NCBI RefSeq assembly: GCF_023333595.1
Contig: NZ_JAIQZM010000023.1
Coordinates: forward strand, 49,311 to 113,310
Source of the DNA: Argonema galeatum A003/A1
Lineage (GTDB): Bacteria; Cyanobacteriota; Cyanobacteriia; Cyanobacteriales; Aerosakkonemataceae
DNA length: 64,000 nt
Reading direction: 5' to 3'
A program made the position numbers and the translations under genes. This document shows, piece by piece, positions 26,397-34,421 of the stretch; the first letter of the stretch is position 1; the number at the start of each line of letters is the position of its first letter. The notes beneath the pieces are model-generated. The model made no database searches. It was not told the origin of the DNA and saw only the letters and a list, made by a program, of their open reading frames with translations.

Positions 26397-28664
26397 ATGT
26401 ATCGGTTCCAGATAAGGGCTCACACGCAAAAGGGAGAATTCATCGGACTCGTCGGTTCGACTCCTGAGTTAGGACTGTGGAACGTAACCAAGTGCGTAAA
26501 TTTATGCAGTAGTGGCGAGTACTACCCTTTATGGTGGACAGACATTGAAATTGATGTTCCTTCGTCGTTGGAGTCACCCGTTCCTCAAAACATCGAATAC
26601 AAGTACGTGCTACTCCGGGCAGATGGTAGCGTTAAATGGGAAACTTTAACAGCGAACCGTTGGATACCGATCGAATCTGACCATCAGTCATCTACCATAA
26701 TTGTGGAAGATGGCTGGTTCGGTGACGCGCAGCCTTGTCCCTACGGATATTTTAAGGAGCCTACTGCCCAAAAGCCACTCACCAAAGGAGATCGGGGTCT
26801 GAAAATCGCGATCGTTGGCAGTTCTGTAGGCGTAGGATGCAATTCATGGTTGTTGAGGGGCTGGGCGTGGCATCTGGAGCAAGCATTGCATGAAAAATAC
26901 GGACATATCCTGGTAAATGTGTCTGAGGTGGGTGCCAATGTCAGCACCACAATTGACAGGTTTCCCCTGGTAGTTGCGCCAGAACAACCGGATATCGTTA
27001 TTATTGCCCTCTCTCTGGGCAACGAGGGGCTGGCTTATTGTCCCCCTCACCAACGACGGGCGGTGCAACGGCGTTTTGAAAGCGGATTGCAGCAACTGGT
27101 GAAAATGACGAAGGAATTGGGAGCTATGCCAATTCTAGGAGCAGTATACCCGAATGGGGATTATAGGTCTGAACATAATTGGCTGTTGCGAGATACCCAC
27201 AACCGGATGCTAAGTTGGGGCCCTTTTGTGCTGAATTGGCTTGACGCTGTGGATGATGGGGCGGGGCGTTGGAAACCGGGTACGTGGTTCGATCGGGCTC
27301 ATCCTAACATGGCAGGGCACCGTTTGATGTACGAGGCGATCGACATCAGCCTCTTTGAGATAAACAAAGACAAATTTAACAAAGAAAAACAACTTCCACA
27401 ACAGAAGCAGGAAGTACCAATTTACCGCGATAACTGGGGTTTCCACATTTTTGTCTGTCAAGAAGAGAAGAGTTTGCGGGTTATTAATACATCAAAACAT
27501 ACCTACACGATCGCTGCTTATTGGGAAGAACTGCAAGCAATTATTCAAAGCAAAGCTGGATTAATACCCGGTATTTACATTGCTAAGAATGTACAATTAA
27601 ATATCCTCCCCTTCTTTTGGGTGGGAGAGGATGGCAAGATCGAAACTAGGGTGAATATCCCCCCTGCTGTTGACCTGGAATATTGTGCTGCCAATCATTT
27701 CTTTTCGCCAACAGTTTCGCAAACTTTATTCTACGACGGGCATCTGGGACTTCTGAAAGAAAGCGATTGCCTCCTGCGCGTCATCAACGAATCAGACCAG
27801 GAATATAATATCCATCCTATGTGGCCGGAGGTACGTAGCGCCCTCAAAGAAATGCGATCGGGTGTGTATGAAGATCCCCTCGATCCCGACGCGCCGTTTC
27901 GCACTATGATGATTGGCAAGGACGGACTGGAAAACCGAGTCAAAGTGCCGCCCAAGTCCTCAGTATTTTTCCAATACAAGTGTAAATTATCAGATATTAA
28001 CCGAGTGGCGATTCTTCCTTTAGGCGATCGTTGTGCTGCAAGGATGCTTTTATACAAAATGGAGTACGATGGACCAGCCTTTCCTTTCGATCTAACGCGA
28101 ACCACTAATCTTGGGGATGTCGCGGATATGATTGAGACTGGTTTTAACGATATGTGGAACCCCGACCTGTTGCACTACGATCCTGACGCAGGTAGGATAT
28201 ACCACAGCAAGTGGACGGGGCTGTCTTTCGCCCATGAAGTAGAGGATACAGACGACCCCGCAAACAATATGTTTCCCGTATATGAACGAATGCGCGTTCG
28301 TTACACGGCCCGATCGAAACGTTTCTGGTATACCCTAAGAAAGTGCGACAAGGTGCTGTTTGTTCGCACAGGTGTTACCAATCGTGACTATGTGAGCGAT
28401 CTGCTAAACAAGCTTGAATCAAAATGCGAGGGGAAGCCATTCCACCTTCTGCTAATTTCCCCGCAATCTTCTCAGGAATTTTTAGGACTTCCCAACGTGC
28501 GACATTATAATCTGGAGTTCAATCCCGATCGGATGTACGAGGATTTGGGATATTGGATGCACTGCACAGACATCATGCGTTCTATTCTCGAATCCCTTGG
28601 GGTGTCTAGCAAAAATCTGTTTTGGTGTCCGCCTAATCCACCCAAGGATGAACCTCAAGAGTGA
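26397..28664 (+). CDS. CBM20, SGNH-hydrolase-like and DUF1796 multidomain protein
   Basis: 755 residues. Residues 1-105 resemble a family 20 starch-binding module (GLVGSTPELGLWNVTK, YKYVLLRADGSVKWE). Residues about 135-320 look like an SGNH/GDSL hydrolase: block I GSSVGVG (141-147, Ser in a non-canonical GSS), block III LGNEG with Asn209, and block V DRAHPN with Asp299/His302. Residues about 345-520 are two similar beta-rich segments (LRVINTSKHTYTIAAYWEEL and LRVINESDQEYNIHPMWPEV). Residues about 530-735 match the DUF1796 papain-like cysteine peptidase family (LPLGDRCAARMLLYK, GPAFPFDLTRT). No signal peptide is present. The combination is unusual; glycan binding plus hydrolysis is the best inference. 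Confidence 0.75.
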   Translation: MYRFQIRAHTQKGEFIGLVGSTPELGLWNVTKCVNLCSSGEYYPLWWTDIEIDVPSSLESPVPQNIEYKYVLLRADGSVKWETLTANRWIPIESDHQSSTIIVEDGWFGDAQPCPYGYFKEPTAQKPLTKGDRGLKIAIVGSSVGVGCNSWLLRGWAWHLEQALHEKYGHILVNVSEVGANVSTTIDRFPLVVAPEQPDIVIIALSLGNEGLAYCPPHQRRAVQRRFESGLQQLVKMTKELGAMPILGAVYPNGDYRSEHNWLLRDTHNRMLSWGPFVLNWLDAVDDGAGRWKPGTWFDRAHPNMAGHRLMYEAIDISLFEINKDKFNKEKQLPQQKQEVPIYRDNWGFHIFVCQEEKSLRVINTSKHTYTIAAYWEELQAIIQSKAGLIPGIYIAKNVQLNILPFFWVGEDGKIETRVNIPPAVDLEYCAANHFFSPTVSQTLFYDGHLGLLKESDCLLRVINESDQEYNIHPMWPEVRSALKEMRSGVYEDPLDPDAPFRTMMIGKDGLENRVKVPPKSSVFFQYKCKLSDINRVAILPLGDRCAARMLLYKMEYDGPAFPFDLTRTTNLGDVADMIETGFNDMWNPDLLHYDPDAGRIYHSKWTGLSFAHEVEDTDDPANNMFPVYERMRVRYTARSKRFWYTLRKCDKVLFVRTGVTNRDYVSDLLNKLESKCEGKPFHLLLISPQSSQEFLGLPNVRHYNLEFNPDRMYEDLGYWMHCTDIMRSILESLGVSSKNLFWCPPNPPKDEPQE

Positions 28665-28699
28665 GGTTTACCCATAATTTGATAGAGTGGAATTTGAAC

Positions 28700-28757
28700 A
28701 GCTTATTGTGGCGATCGCTCTATGGTATTTATTGATAATGGTGATGGTGCGATCGCT
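28700..28757 (+). repeat. 58-bp direct repeat, copy 1
   Basis: Starts AGCTTATTGTGGCGATCGCT and ends TGCGATCGCT. It differs from copy 2 (29455-29512) at about four positions. The two copies flank the PIN/antitoxin pair exactly. Confidence 0.85.
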
Positions 28758-28792
28758 AGGATAAAATAGAGAAGTTAACAGTTTTATCTTGC

Positions 28793-29266
28793 ATGAGTGA
28801 AACCATCTACATTGAAACCAGTATTTTTGGCTACTTGACAGCCAGATCGACTAAAAATATGATTCTTGCTGCCAACATTGAGGTAACGCGAGACTGGTGG
28901 AAAAATTATCGCGGAGCTTTCGATCTATACATCTCGCAACTTGTTTTAGATGAAGCAGCCTTGGGCGACGCAGAGATAGCTGCCAATCGGCTTGAAATCT
29001 TGCAGGATATGGAATTGCTGAAGCCGAGTGAGGCGGCTCAAGATCTGGTGATTCAATTTTTAGCAAGAAGTAACCTTCCAGATAAAGCTGCTAATGATGC
29101 AGCACATATTGCCATAGCTACTATCCACGGTATGGATTATCTTCTAACGTGGAATTGTAAGCACATAGCAAATGCCCAGATTCAGAAAAAGCTTACACAG
29201 ATTTGCGCTGACTTTGGGTACGAGCTACCAACGATTTGCACACCTTATGAATTAATGGGAGAATAG
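28793..29266 (+). CDS. PIN-domain ribonuclease toxin (VapC-like)
   Basis: 157 residues. The N-terminal strand reads IYIETSIFGYLTAR, with Glu in place of the usual first Asp, as in one large VapC subgroup. Further acidic residues of the PIN active site follow (LVLDEAALGD, NDAAHIAIATIHGMDYLLTW, NCKHIAN). It should be a Mg2+-dependent RNase. The gene is followed three bases later by a 60-residue partner, so the order is toxin first, the reverse of classical vapBC. The pair lies between two 58-bp direct repeats. Confidence 0.85.
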   Translation: MSETIYIETSIFGYLTARSTKNMILAANIEVTRDWWKNYRGAFDLYISQLVLDEAALGDAEIAANRLEILQDMELLKPSEAAQDLVIQFLARSNLPDKAANDAAHIAIATIHGMDYLLTWNCKHIANAQIQKKLTQICADFGYELPTICTPYELMGE

Positions 29267-29269
29267 GAA

Positions 29270-29452
29270 ATGTTGACAAATGAAATTCTAGAGGAAATTT
29301 ATCAATTTCGGGAAGCTCATGCTAAATCATTTAATTATGATGTAGCTGCTATGTTTGCAGACTGGCGCAAGAGAGAAGCGGAAAGTGGTAGGGAGTCAGT
29401 AACTTTACCTCCGAAGAAGAAGTCTAACAAATCGCTGCACCCGACCGCCTAA
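29270..29452 (+). CDS. Probable antitoxin partner of the PIN protein
   Basis: 60 residues (MLTNEILEEIYQFREAHAKS then a basic tail KKKSNKSLHPTA). It begins three bases after the PIN stop, with AGGAAATG overlapping the start. Small proteins with the EEIYQFREAHAKxFNYD opening commonly pair with IETSIF-type PIN toxins. No DNA-binding fold is obvious. The C-terminal SLHPTA is encoded at the edge of the repeat and may be an added tail. Confidence 0.7.
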   Translation: MLTNEILEEIYQFREAHAKSFNYDVAAMFADWRKREAESGRESVTLPPKKKSNKSLHPTA

Positions 29453-29454
29453 GA

Positions 29455-29512
29455 AGCTTATTATGGCGATCGCTCTATGGTATTTATTGATAATGGTGAT
29501 AGAGCGATCGCT
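29455..29512 (+). repeat. 58-bp direct repeat, copy 2
   Basis: Starts AGCTTATTATGGCGATCGCT and ends AGAGCGATCGCT. Internally GCGATCGCTCTAT and ATAGAGCGATCGC form 13-bp inverted arms around a 20-nt loop, so the unit is a palindromic element. See copy 1 at 28700-28757. Confidence 0.85.
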
Positions 29513-29578
29513 CAGTTGATATTATTGACTAGATGTTGCTATTGATTAAGATAATCGAGAAAGTGAGGTAATTTGGCG

Positions 29579-29827
29579 ATGAGTATCATCATTTCAGACG
29601 AAATCCTACAAGCATCTCAGTTGACCCCAAGCAAGTTTCGCCAAGAAATAGCAATATATATGTTCCAGACAGGTCGATTAACCTTGGGCTATGCTAGCCA
29701 ACTAGCGGATATGCACCCTAATTCTTTTCGTGAACTCTTGAAGCCGCAAAATATTCCAATCTACTCCTACGATGTTGAGGACTTTGCAATCGATTTGAAA
29801 AACCTACGAGAATTGGGACGGCTGTGA
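29579..29827 (+). CDS. UPF0175 family protein (antitoxin-like)
   Basis: 82 residues from the ATG at 29579 (AGGT lies upstream; a TTG two codons earlier is possible). It matches the UPF0175 pattern: an N-terminal strand, FRQEIAIYMFQTGRLTLGYASQLA, then a HTH-like MHPNSFRELLKPQNIPIYSYD. UPF0175 genes are typically followed by a DUF3368 PIN toxin, and here the next frame starts in a GTGA overlap with such a toxin, which is truncated. It probably serves as antitoxin/regulator. Confidence 0.82.
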   Translation: MSIIISDEILQASQLTPSKFRQEIAIYMFQTGRLTLGYASQLADMHPNSFRELLKPQNIPIYSYDVEDFAIDLKNLRELGRL

Positions 29828-29928
29828 TTGTCATCAGCGATACATCAGTTATCACGAATTTGGCAGCAATTCAACAATTGCACCTTCTGCCTCTACTCTA
29901 TAATCACGCTAAAGGAATATGGCAGTGA
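29824..29928 (+). pseudogene. Truncated DUF3368-type PIN toxin
   Basis: A GTG start overlaps the UPF0175 stop. The 34-residue frame opens IVISDTSVITNLAAIQQLHL, the start of a DUF3368 PIN protein with the first catalytic Asp, and then ends IWQ-stop inside the start of the following ATPase gene. The family is normally about 150-160 residues. The rest is absent downstream, so the gene was cut, probably when the ATPase module arrived. Confidence 0.7.
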
Positions 29929-31310
29929 AAATAAAAGTAAAAAATCTTGGCGCTTTAAAACAAGCCGAATTTACCCTTGGCGACTTGACGATTATTTGTG
30001 GCTGCAATAATACTGGTAAGACCTACGCCACTTACGCTCTGTTTGGTTTTTTGTATACTTGGCGGCGGATGTTTTCGATCGACATCAAAGATGACAAGAT
30101 TGAGCAACTCCTTGCTGACGGCGTAATTCGTCTTGATATACAAGAATATGTCAAACAAGCCGAACAGATTGTTGCTAAAGGTTGCCAAGCATATACCCAG
30201 GAATTACCTAAGATTTTCGCAGCACAGCCTGAAAGATTTAAAGAAACAGACTTCCAGGTAAGCCTGGACATCCAAAACATTAGTTTGACACGCAAGTTTG
30301 AACTGACGATAGGATCTGCCAATGTCGAAATATTCTCCATGACAAAAAGTGAAGATAGTACAGAATTATTTGTCACTCTGCTAGTTGAGAAAGACAAGGC
30401 AAAAATCCCCATTGAGATACTTAAGCGCACCATTGCCGATGCACTGAAAGAGATCGTTTTTGCTGAGCTTATTCCTCGCCCTTTCATCGCTAGTGCCGAA
30501 CGAACTGGTGCCGCTATTTTTCGTAAAGAGTTGAATTTCGCACGCAATCGCTTGCTTGAAGAAATGGGTCAAGCTAATAACAATATCAATCCAATGGAGC
30601 TTTTATTTAAGGTCTATCAAGATTATGCCCTGCCAATAAAAACAAATGTGGATTTTACGCGAGAATTGGAGACAATTTTCAAAAAAAGTAGTTTTATTGC
30701 TGAGAATAATCCTGATATACTGACAGATTTTGCTGATATTATCGGCGGTGAGTACACAGTTACTCGCAACGATGATCTTTATTATGTGCCGAAGGGTAAA
30801 CGGGTCAAGCTTTCTATGGATCAAAGTTCTAGTGCGGTGCGTTCTTTATTAGATATCGGCTTTTACCTCAGACATGAGGCGCAGCTTGGGGATTTACTGA
30901 TGGTAGATGAACCAGAATTGAACCTACACCCCGAAAACCAGCGTCGCGTCGCTAGACTTTTTGCCCGATTGGTAAACCTCGGCATTAAAGTTTTTATAAC
31001 TACCCACAGCGATTACATTGTTAAAGAATTGAATACATCGATCATGCTCAACCATGATAAACCTCATCTCAAACGAATTGCTGAAGAAGAAGGTTATCGA
31101 AAAGAAGAACTTATCTCTGCTGAAAAAATCAAAGTTTATATTGCGGAAGAGGCATTGATAAAAATAGATGGGAAGACAAAAAAAACTAAATGCCAAACCT
31201 TGACACCTGCCGACATTGACCCGGAATTGGGTATTGAAGCTCGCAGTTTTGATACAACTATTGAAACGATGAATCGGATTCAGGAAGCAATAGTCTGGGG
31301 TGAGGATTAA
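29919..31310 (+). CDS. OLD-like AAA ATPase, first gene of a two-gene module
   Basis: 463 residues of the AAA_15/AAA_21 (OLD-like, SMC-related) class. It has N-terminal VKNLGALKQAEFTLGDLTII, Walker A GCNNTGKT (28-35), an extended insert (about 60-290) unlike well-known families, an ABC-signature-like region near MDQSSSAVRSL, Walker B LLMVDEPELNLHP (326-338), and an H-loop ITTHSDYIVKELN (360-372). No TOPRIM domain follows, so it is not a complete OLD nuclease. AAAGGA precedes the ATG. The stop codon overlaps the start of the next gene (last base shared), implying translational coupling. ATPases of this class pair with nucleases in defence systems; this pair fits none I can name with confidence. 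Confidence 0.85.
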   Translation: MAVKIKVKNLGALKQAEFTLGDLTIICGCNNTGKTYATYALFGFLYTWRRMFSIDIKDDKIEQLLADGVIRLDIQEYVKQAEQIVAKGCQAYTQELPKIFAAQPERFKETDFQVSLDIQNISLTRKFELTIGSANVEIFSMTKSEDSTELFVTLLVEKDKAKIPIEILKRTIADALKEIVFAELIPRPFIASAERTGAAIFRKELNFARNRLLEEMGQANNNINPMELLFKVYQDYALPIKTNVDFTRELETIFKKSSFIAENNPDILTDFADIIGGEYTVTRNDDLYYVPKGKRVKLSMDQSSSAVRSLLDIGFYLRHEAQLGDLLMVDEPELNLHPENQRRVARLFARLVNLGIKVFITTHSDYIVKELNTSIMLNHDKPHLKRIAEEEGYRKEELISAEKIKVYIAEEALIKIDGKTKKTKCQTLTPADIDPELGIEARSFDTTIETMNRIQEAIVWGED

Positions 31311-31867
31311 TGTCTGATATTGCTATCCTCAAAGAGATGATAAAAGAAACCGCCACAGTAGCACTGGAAGAACGACAGGAGGGAAAGCGTTTAAAATATT
31401 CAGTCACACTCGAAGAAAAGGATATTTATTCTGTAACGATTGATGGAATGCCAAAATATGATGAGGTGATCATTATCAAGGCAGATACTTTTGTAGCGCC
31501 AAGAGACATTTTTAATGGCTCGAAAGGTGAGTGCAAACGCGCAGATTTTGTCATAATTACAGATACTGACAAAGAAAAAATTATCCTTTGCATTGAGATG
31601 AAGAAAACGAAAGGCGAGAAGAAGGCAATTATCAAGCAACTTACAGGCGCGCAGTGTTTTGTTGCTTATTGCAAGGAAATTGGCAAAGCATTTTGGCATA
31701 AACAGAACTTCCTTGATACTTATAAATATAGTTTCGTCAGTATCGGTCACATCAGCCTTGACAAGAAAAAAACACGCCCTGAACGCTCAACTGACACTCA
31801 TAACAGTCCAGATCTAATGCTTCGGATTAACTATTCACATCCCCTTCAATTCAATCATTTGATATAG
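31310..31867 (+). CDS. PD-(D/E)XK nuclease-like partner of the ATPase
   Basis: 185 residues. I do not recognise a named family. The core ADFVIITDTDKEKIILCIEM followed by KK gives Asp79, Glu96 and Lys98 in the D-x16-ExK spacing typical of PD-(D/E)XK nucleases. KQLTGAQCFVAYC (109-121) matches the helix that normally follows, with the Q-L pair. N-terminal residues 1-40 are helical and charged. The start overlaps the ATPase stop. The C-terminus (about 150-185) is polar and may be disordered. Together the two genes look like an ATPase-activated nuclease, which is an inference from motifs and arrangement. Confidence 0.65.
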   Translation: MSDIAILKEMIKETATVALEERQEGKRLKYSVTLEEKDIYSVTIDGMPKYDEVIIIKADTFVAPRDIFNGSKGECKRADFVIITDTDKEKIILCIEMKKTKGEKKAIIKQLTGAQCFVAYCKEIGKAFWHKQNFLDTYKYSFVSIGHISLDKKKTRPERSTDTHNSPDLMLRINYSHPLQFNHLI

Positions 31868-31981
31868 TTGAGGTAATTGGCGATAGTTGCCCCATAACGT
31901 TTCCGAGAGGAAGTCGCTAAAAGTCGGAAAGCATCTGGCAATGCTATCCTTTATGTTACCATAATGAATTAATTAACTAAC

Positions 31982-33469
31982 GTGAATCTCCCACTGATCG
32001 ATCGCGCTAACCAAAACCCAAACAAAATTGCCATTGTCGCCACTGAAGGAACATTTACATATCATAATTTGCTCGAAACTTCTGCTCAAATTGCTACCAA
32101 ACTTCTGGAAAATGTAGAAGATTTACAAGAGCAGCGAGTTGCTTTTCTCATTCCTTCAGGATTTCAGTATGTCGCTACACAATGGGGGATTTGGCGTGCG
32201 GGTGGGGTGGCGGTACCTTTGTGTGTAGGGCATCCAAAACCTGAGTTAGACTATGTTATTGCAGACTCAGGCGCATCAATTGCGATCGCTCATCCAGATT
32301 TCGAGGCGGTAGTGGGTCCGATCGCACAAGAGCGAAATTTGCGATTTATTCTGACTTCGGAAACTCTCCCTGAAGTTGGTTTACTCCCAGAAATTGATAT
32401 CGCCAGACGAGCCTTAATCCTTTATACTAGCGGCACAACTGGTAAACCCAAGGGAGTAGTTACCACACATCAAAATATTCAAGCGCAAGTGACTAGCTTG
32501 GTTTCGGCTTGGGGATGGACATCAGACGATCGCATTTTGCACGTCCTGCCGCTTCACCACATTCATGGGATTATTAATGTGCTAACTTGCGCCTTGTGGA
32601 GTGGTGCTGAGTGCCATATCCTCAGCAAGTTTGATGCTCAAATAGTTTGCGATCGCATGATTCGTGGTGACTTAACTCTATTTATGGCTGTACCGACGAT
32701 TTATGTCAAGCTGATTGCAGCTTGGGAAGCCGCAGATAGCGAACGCCAAAAAAGGATATCCGATGGCTGTGCTAAAATACGTCTGATGGTTTCAGGATCG
32801 GCAGCTTTACCCGTCCAAGTATTAGAAAAATGGCAAAGTATCAGCGGTCATTTTCTGCTCGAACGCTACGGTATGACGGAAATTGGCATGGCTTTATCTA
32901 ACTCTTTACATGGTGAAAGATTCGCGGGATATGTTGGCAAACCCTTACCTCAAGTTGAAGTTAGATTAGTGGATGAAAACGGAGATTTAGTTTCTCCGGG
33001 AACACCAGGAGAAATACAAGTCAAAGGGCCAGGAGTTTTTCTGGAATATTGGCAAAAACCGGAAGCAACGGTAAAAGCTTTTCGCGACGGTTGGTTTTGC
33101 ACAGGCGATTTCGCAGTCGTTGAAAATGATAATTACCGTATCCTTGGTCGAATTAGCGTCGATATCATCAAAACTGGAGGTTATAAAGTTTCGGCTTTGG
33201 AAATTGAGGAAGTCCTCCGAACTCATCCAGATATTCAGGACTGTGCAGTTGTTGGGGTTACCGATCTAGAATGGGGTGAGAGAGTTTGTGCAGCTTTGGT
33301 ATTGAAATCAGGAACTAATTTGAGTTTGGAAACTCTCAGAAGTTGGGCAAAAGAACGACTGGCTACCTACAAAGTTCCCACCCAAATTCTTGCTGTTGAA
33401 GAACTACCACGCAACGCGATGGGGAAAGTGACTAAGCCTAGCGTGGCGAAGCTATTTCACTCATCCTAA
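31982..33469 (+). CDS. AMP-binding acyl-CoA synthetase, MatB/ACSF3-like
   Basis: 495 residues of the ANL adenylating family from a GTG start. It has the A3 phosphate-binding loop LYTSGTTGKPKGVV, LPLHHIHGIINVL, the A5 motif RYGMTEIGMAL, A8 region WFCTGDFA followed by GRISVDIIKTGGYKVS, and the catalytic Lys near the end (LPRNAMGKVTK). Overall it resembles malonyl/methylmalonyl-CoA synthetases (MatB, human ACSF3), so ATP-dependent activation of a small dicarboxylic acid is likely; the true substrate is not proven. No ribosome site is obvious before the GTG. Confidence 0.85.
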   Translation: MNLPLIDRANQNPNKIAIVATEGTFTYHNLLETSAQIATKLLENVEDLQEQRVAFLIPSGFQYVATQWGIWRAGGVAVPLCVGHPKPELDYVIADSGASIAIAHPDFEAVVGPIAQERNLRFILTSETLPEVGLLPEIDIARRALILYTSGTTGKPKGVVTTHQNIQAQVTSLVSAWGWTSDDRILHVLPLHHIHGIINVLTCALWSGAECHILSKFDAQIVCDRMIRGDLTLFMAVPTIYVKLIAAWEAADSERQKRISDGCAKIRLMVSGSAALPVQVLEKWQSISGHFLLERYGMTEIGMALSNSLHGERFAGYVGKPLPQVEVRLVDENGDLVSPGTPGEIQVKGPGVFLEYWQKPEATVKAFRDGWFCTGDFAVVENDNYRILGRISVDIIKTGGYKVSALEIEEVLRTHPDIQDCAVVGVTDLEWGERVCAALVLKSGTNLSLETLRSWAKERLATYKVPTQILAVEELPRNAMGKVTKPSVAKLFHSS

Positions 33470-33608
33470 TGTCGATCGTGGAATCGTGCAAAGAAGAAAA
33501 AGGATTGCGATCGACTAAACACTCTTTTATTAGTAGCCAATAACCCTCAAAGAAATCAGGATTTTTACACTTTTTTTGGGGTTAGCTATTAGGTTTGGTT
33601 AAACAGAA

Positions 33609-33992
33609 TTACTTGCTCTTAACCCCTTCTAACTCCTTGCCTTCAGATTGGCTCTCAACTCCCACACCAAACCCTGTATATTGCCTCACCAAAGGTTCAT
33701 GAAATGCCAAAACAATATCTAATTTTGGTACTCCCAACTTCACTAACTCATCAGCAATCCCAATCTCCGTACCATCATGGTGTATCCAAATTTTCTCACC
33801 TTTAATATCCAGATGTAACACACACCCATACATAGGTCTTCGATTCTTCCAACCCGTATGTACAACTTGATAATGGTCGCGTTGAATATCAAAAACTAAC
33901 TCTGTTTCAGCTTCATCATCGGACTTGCTCAGTTTGGCATACTCACTCAACAACTCTTGGATATAAGTGCGATAGCGTTCTAGTTTTTCCAT
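33609..33992 (-). CDS. xisI: XisI-family protein
   Basis: 127 residues with the XisI features YQVVHTGWKNRRPMYGCVLH and GEKIWIHHDGTEIGIADELV. XisI was described as one of the proteins controlling excision of the Anabaena fdxN element, where it acts with XisH and the XisF recombinase. Here it overlaps the end of xisH by 13 bp and has no recombinase nearby. Its C-terminus has a short charged tail (SQSEGKELEGVKSK). xisHI pairs are spread widely in cyanobacteria without fdxN elements, so their usual job is probably something else. Confidence 0.92.
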   Translation of the reverse strand: MEKLERYRTYIQELLSEYAKLSKSDDEAETELVFDIQRDHYQVVHTGWKNRRPMYGCVLHLDIKGEKIWIHHDGTEIGIADELVKLGVPKLDIVLAFHEPLVRQYTGFGVGVESQSEGKELEGVKSK

Positions 33993-34393
33993 TCTAAAAT
34001 TACCTCGTCTACTGGATCGTAAGTAATTAATGTAATTTGAAACCGCTCAACAATAGTTCGGACAAATGGCAGAAAAAAGAATCGGCGATGTACACCGATC
34101 GGAACGGCTAAATATAAAATGCGTTCCGGCTCCTGTTCTTCCAAAGCTACCCGATAGTTAATAAATTGTCCCACCGCCGTATGAAATTCAGAAATATTTG
34201 ATGCACCAATAAAACTTTTAACTTCAACAGCGATTTTTTCCTCTCCCCTTTCTGCGGCCATAACTTTTTCTGCTCCCAAATCAATTTGCATATCAGCCCC
34301 ACCTGCCTTAATTCTCAGTGGGTCATCCGTAATCACCCAGCCCTCCTTTTCTAAACCCTTCCTAACCGCCCTATGAAAAACATCTTTAGCCAT
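33980..34393 (-). CDS. xisH: XisH-family protein (PD-(D/E)XK-like)
   Basis: 137 residues starting MAKDVFHRAVRKGLEKEGW, the classical XisH opening. IDLGAEK and IAVEVKSF give Asp38, Glu57 and Lys59, an endonuclease-like D...ExK core; the family is predicted to be of the restriction-nuclease fold. It is upstream of and overlaps xisI, forming the usual two-gene unit. Activity is unknown. Confidence 0.92.
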   Translation of the reverse strand: MAKDVFHRAVRKGLEKEGWVITDDPLRIKAGGADMQIDLGAEKVMAAERGEEKIAVEVKSFIGASNISEFHTAVGQFINYRVALEEQEPERILYLAVPIGVHRRFFFLPFVRTIVERFQITLITYDPVDEVILEWKN

Positions 34394-34421
34394 TGAGTCA
34401 GTAACCTGATAATTTAAATAA

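Noticed and set aside
29919..31867. Assignment of the ATPase pair to PARIS, Septu or Gabija
   Set aside because: The partner lacks a DUF4435/TOPRIM, HNH or helicase signature by eye, so no named system is assigned.
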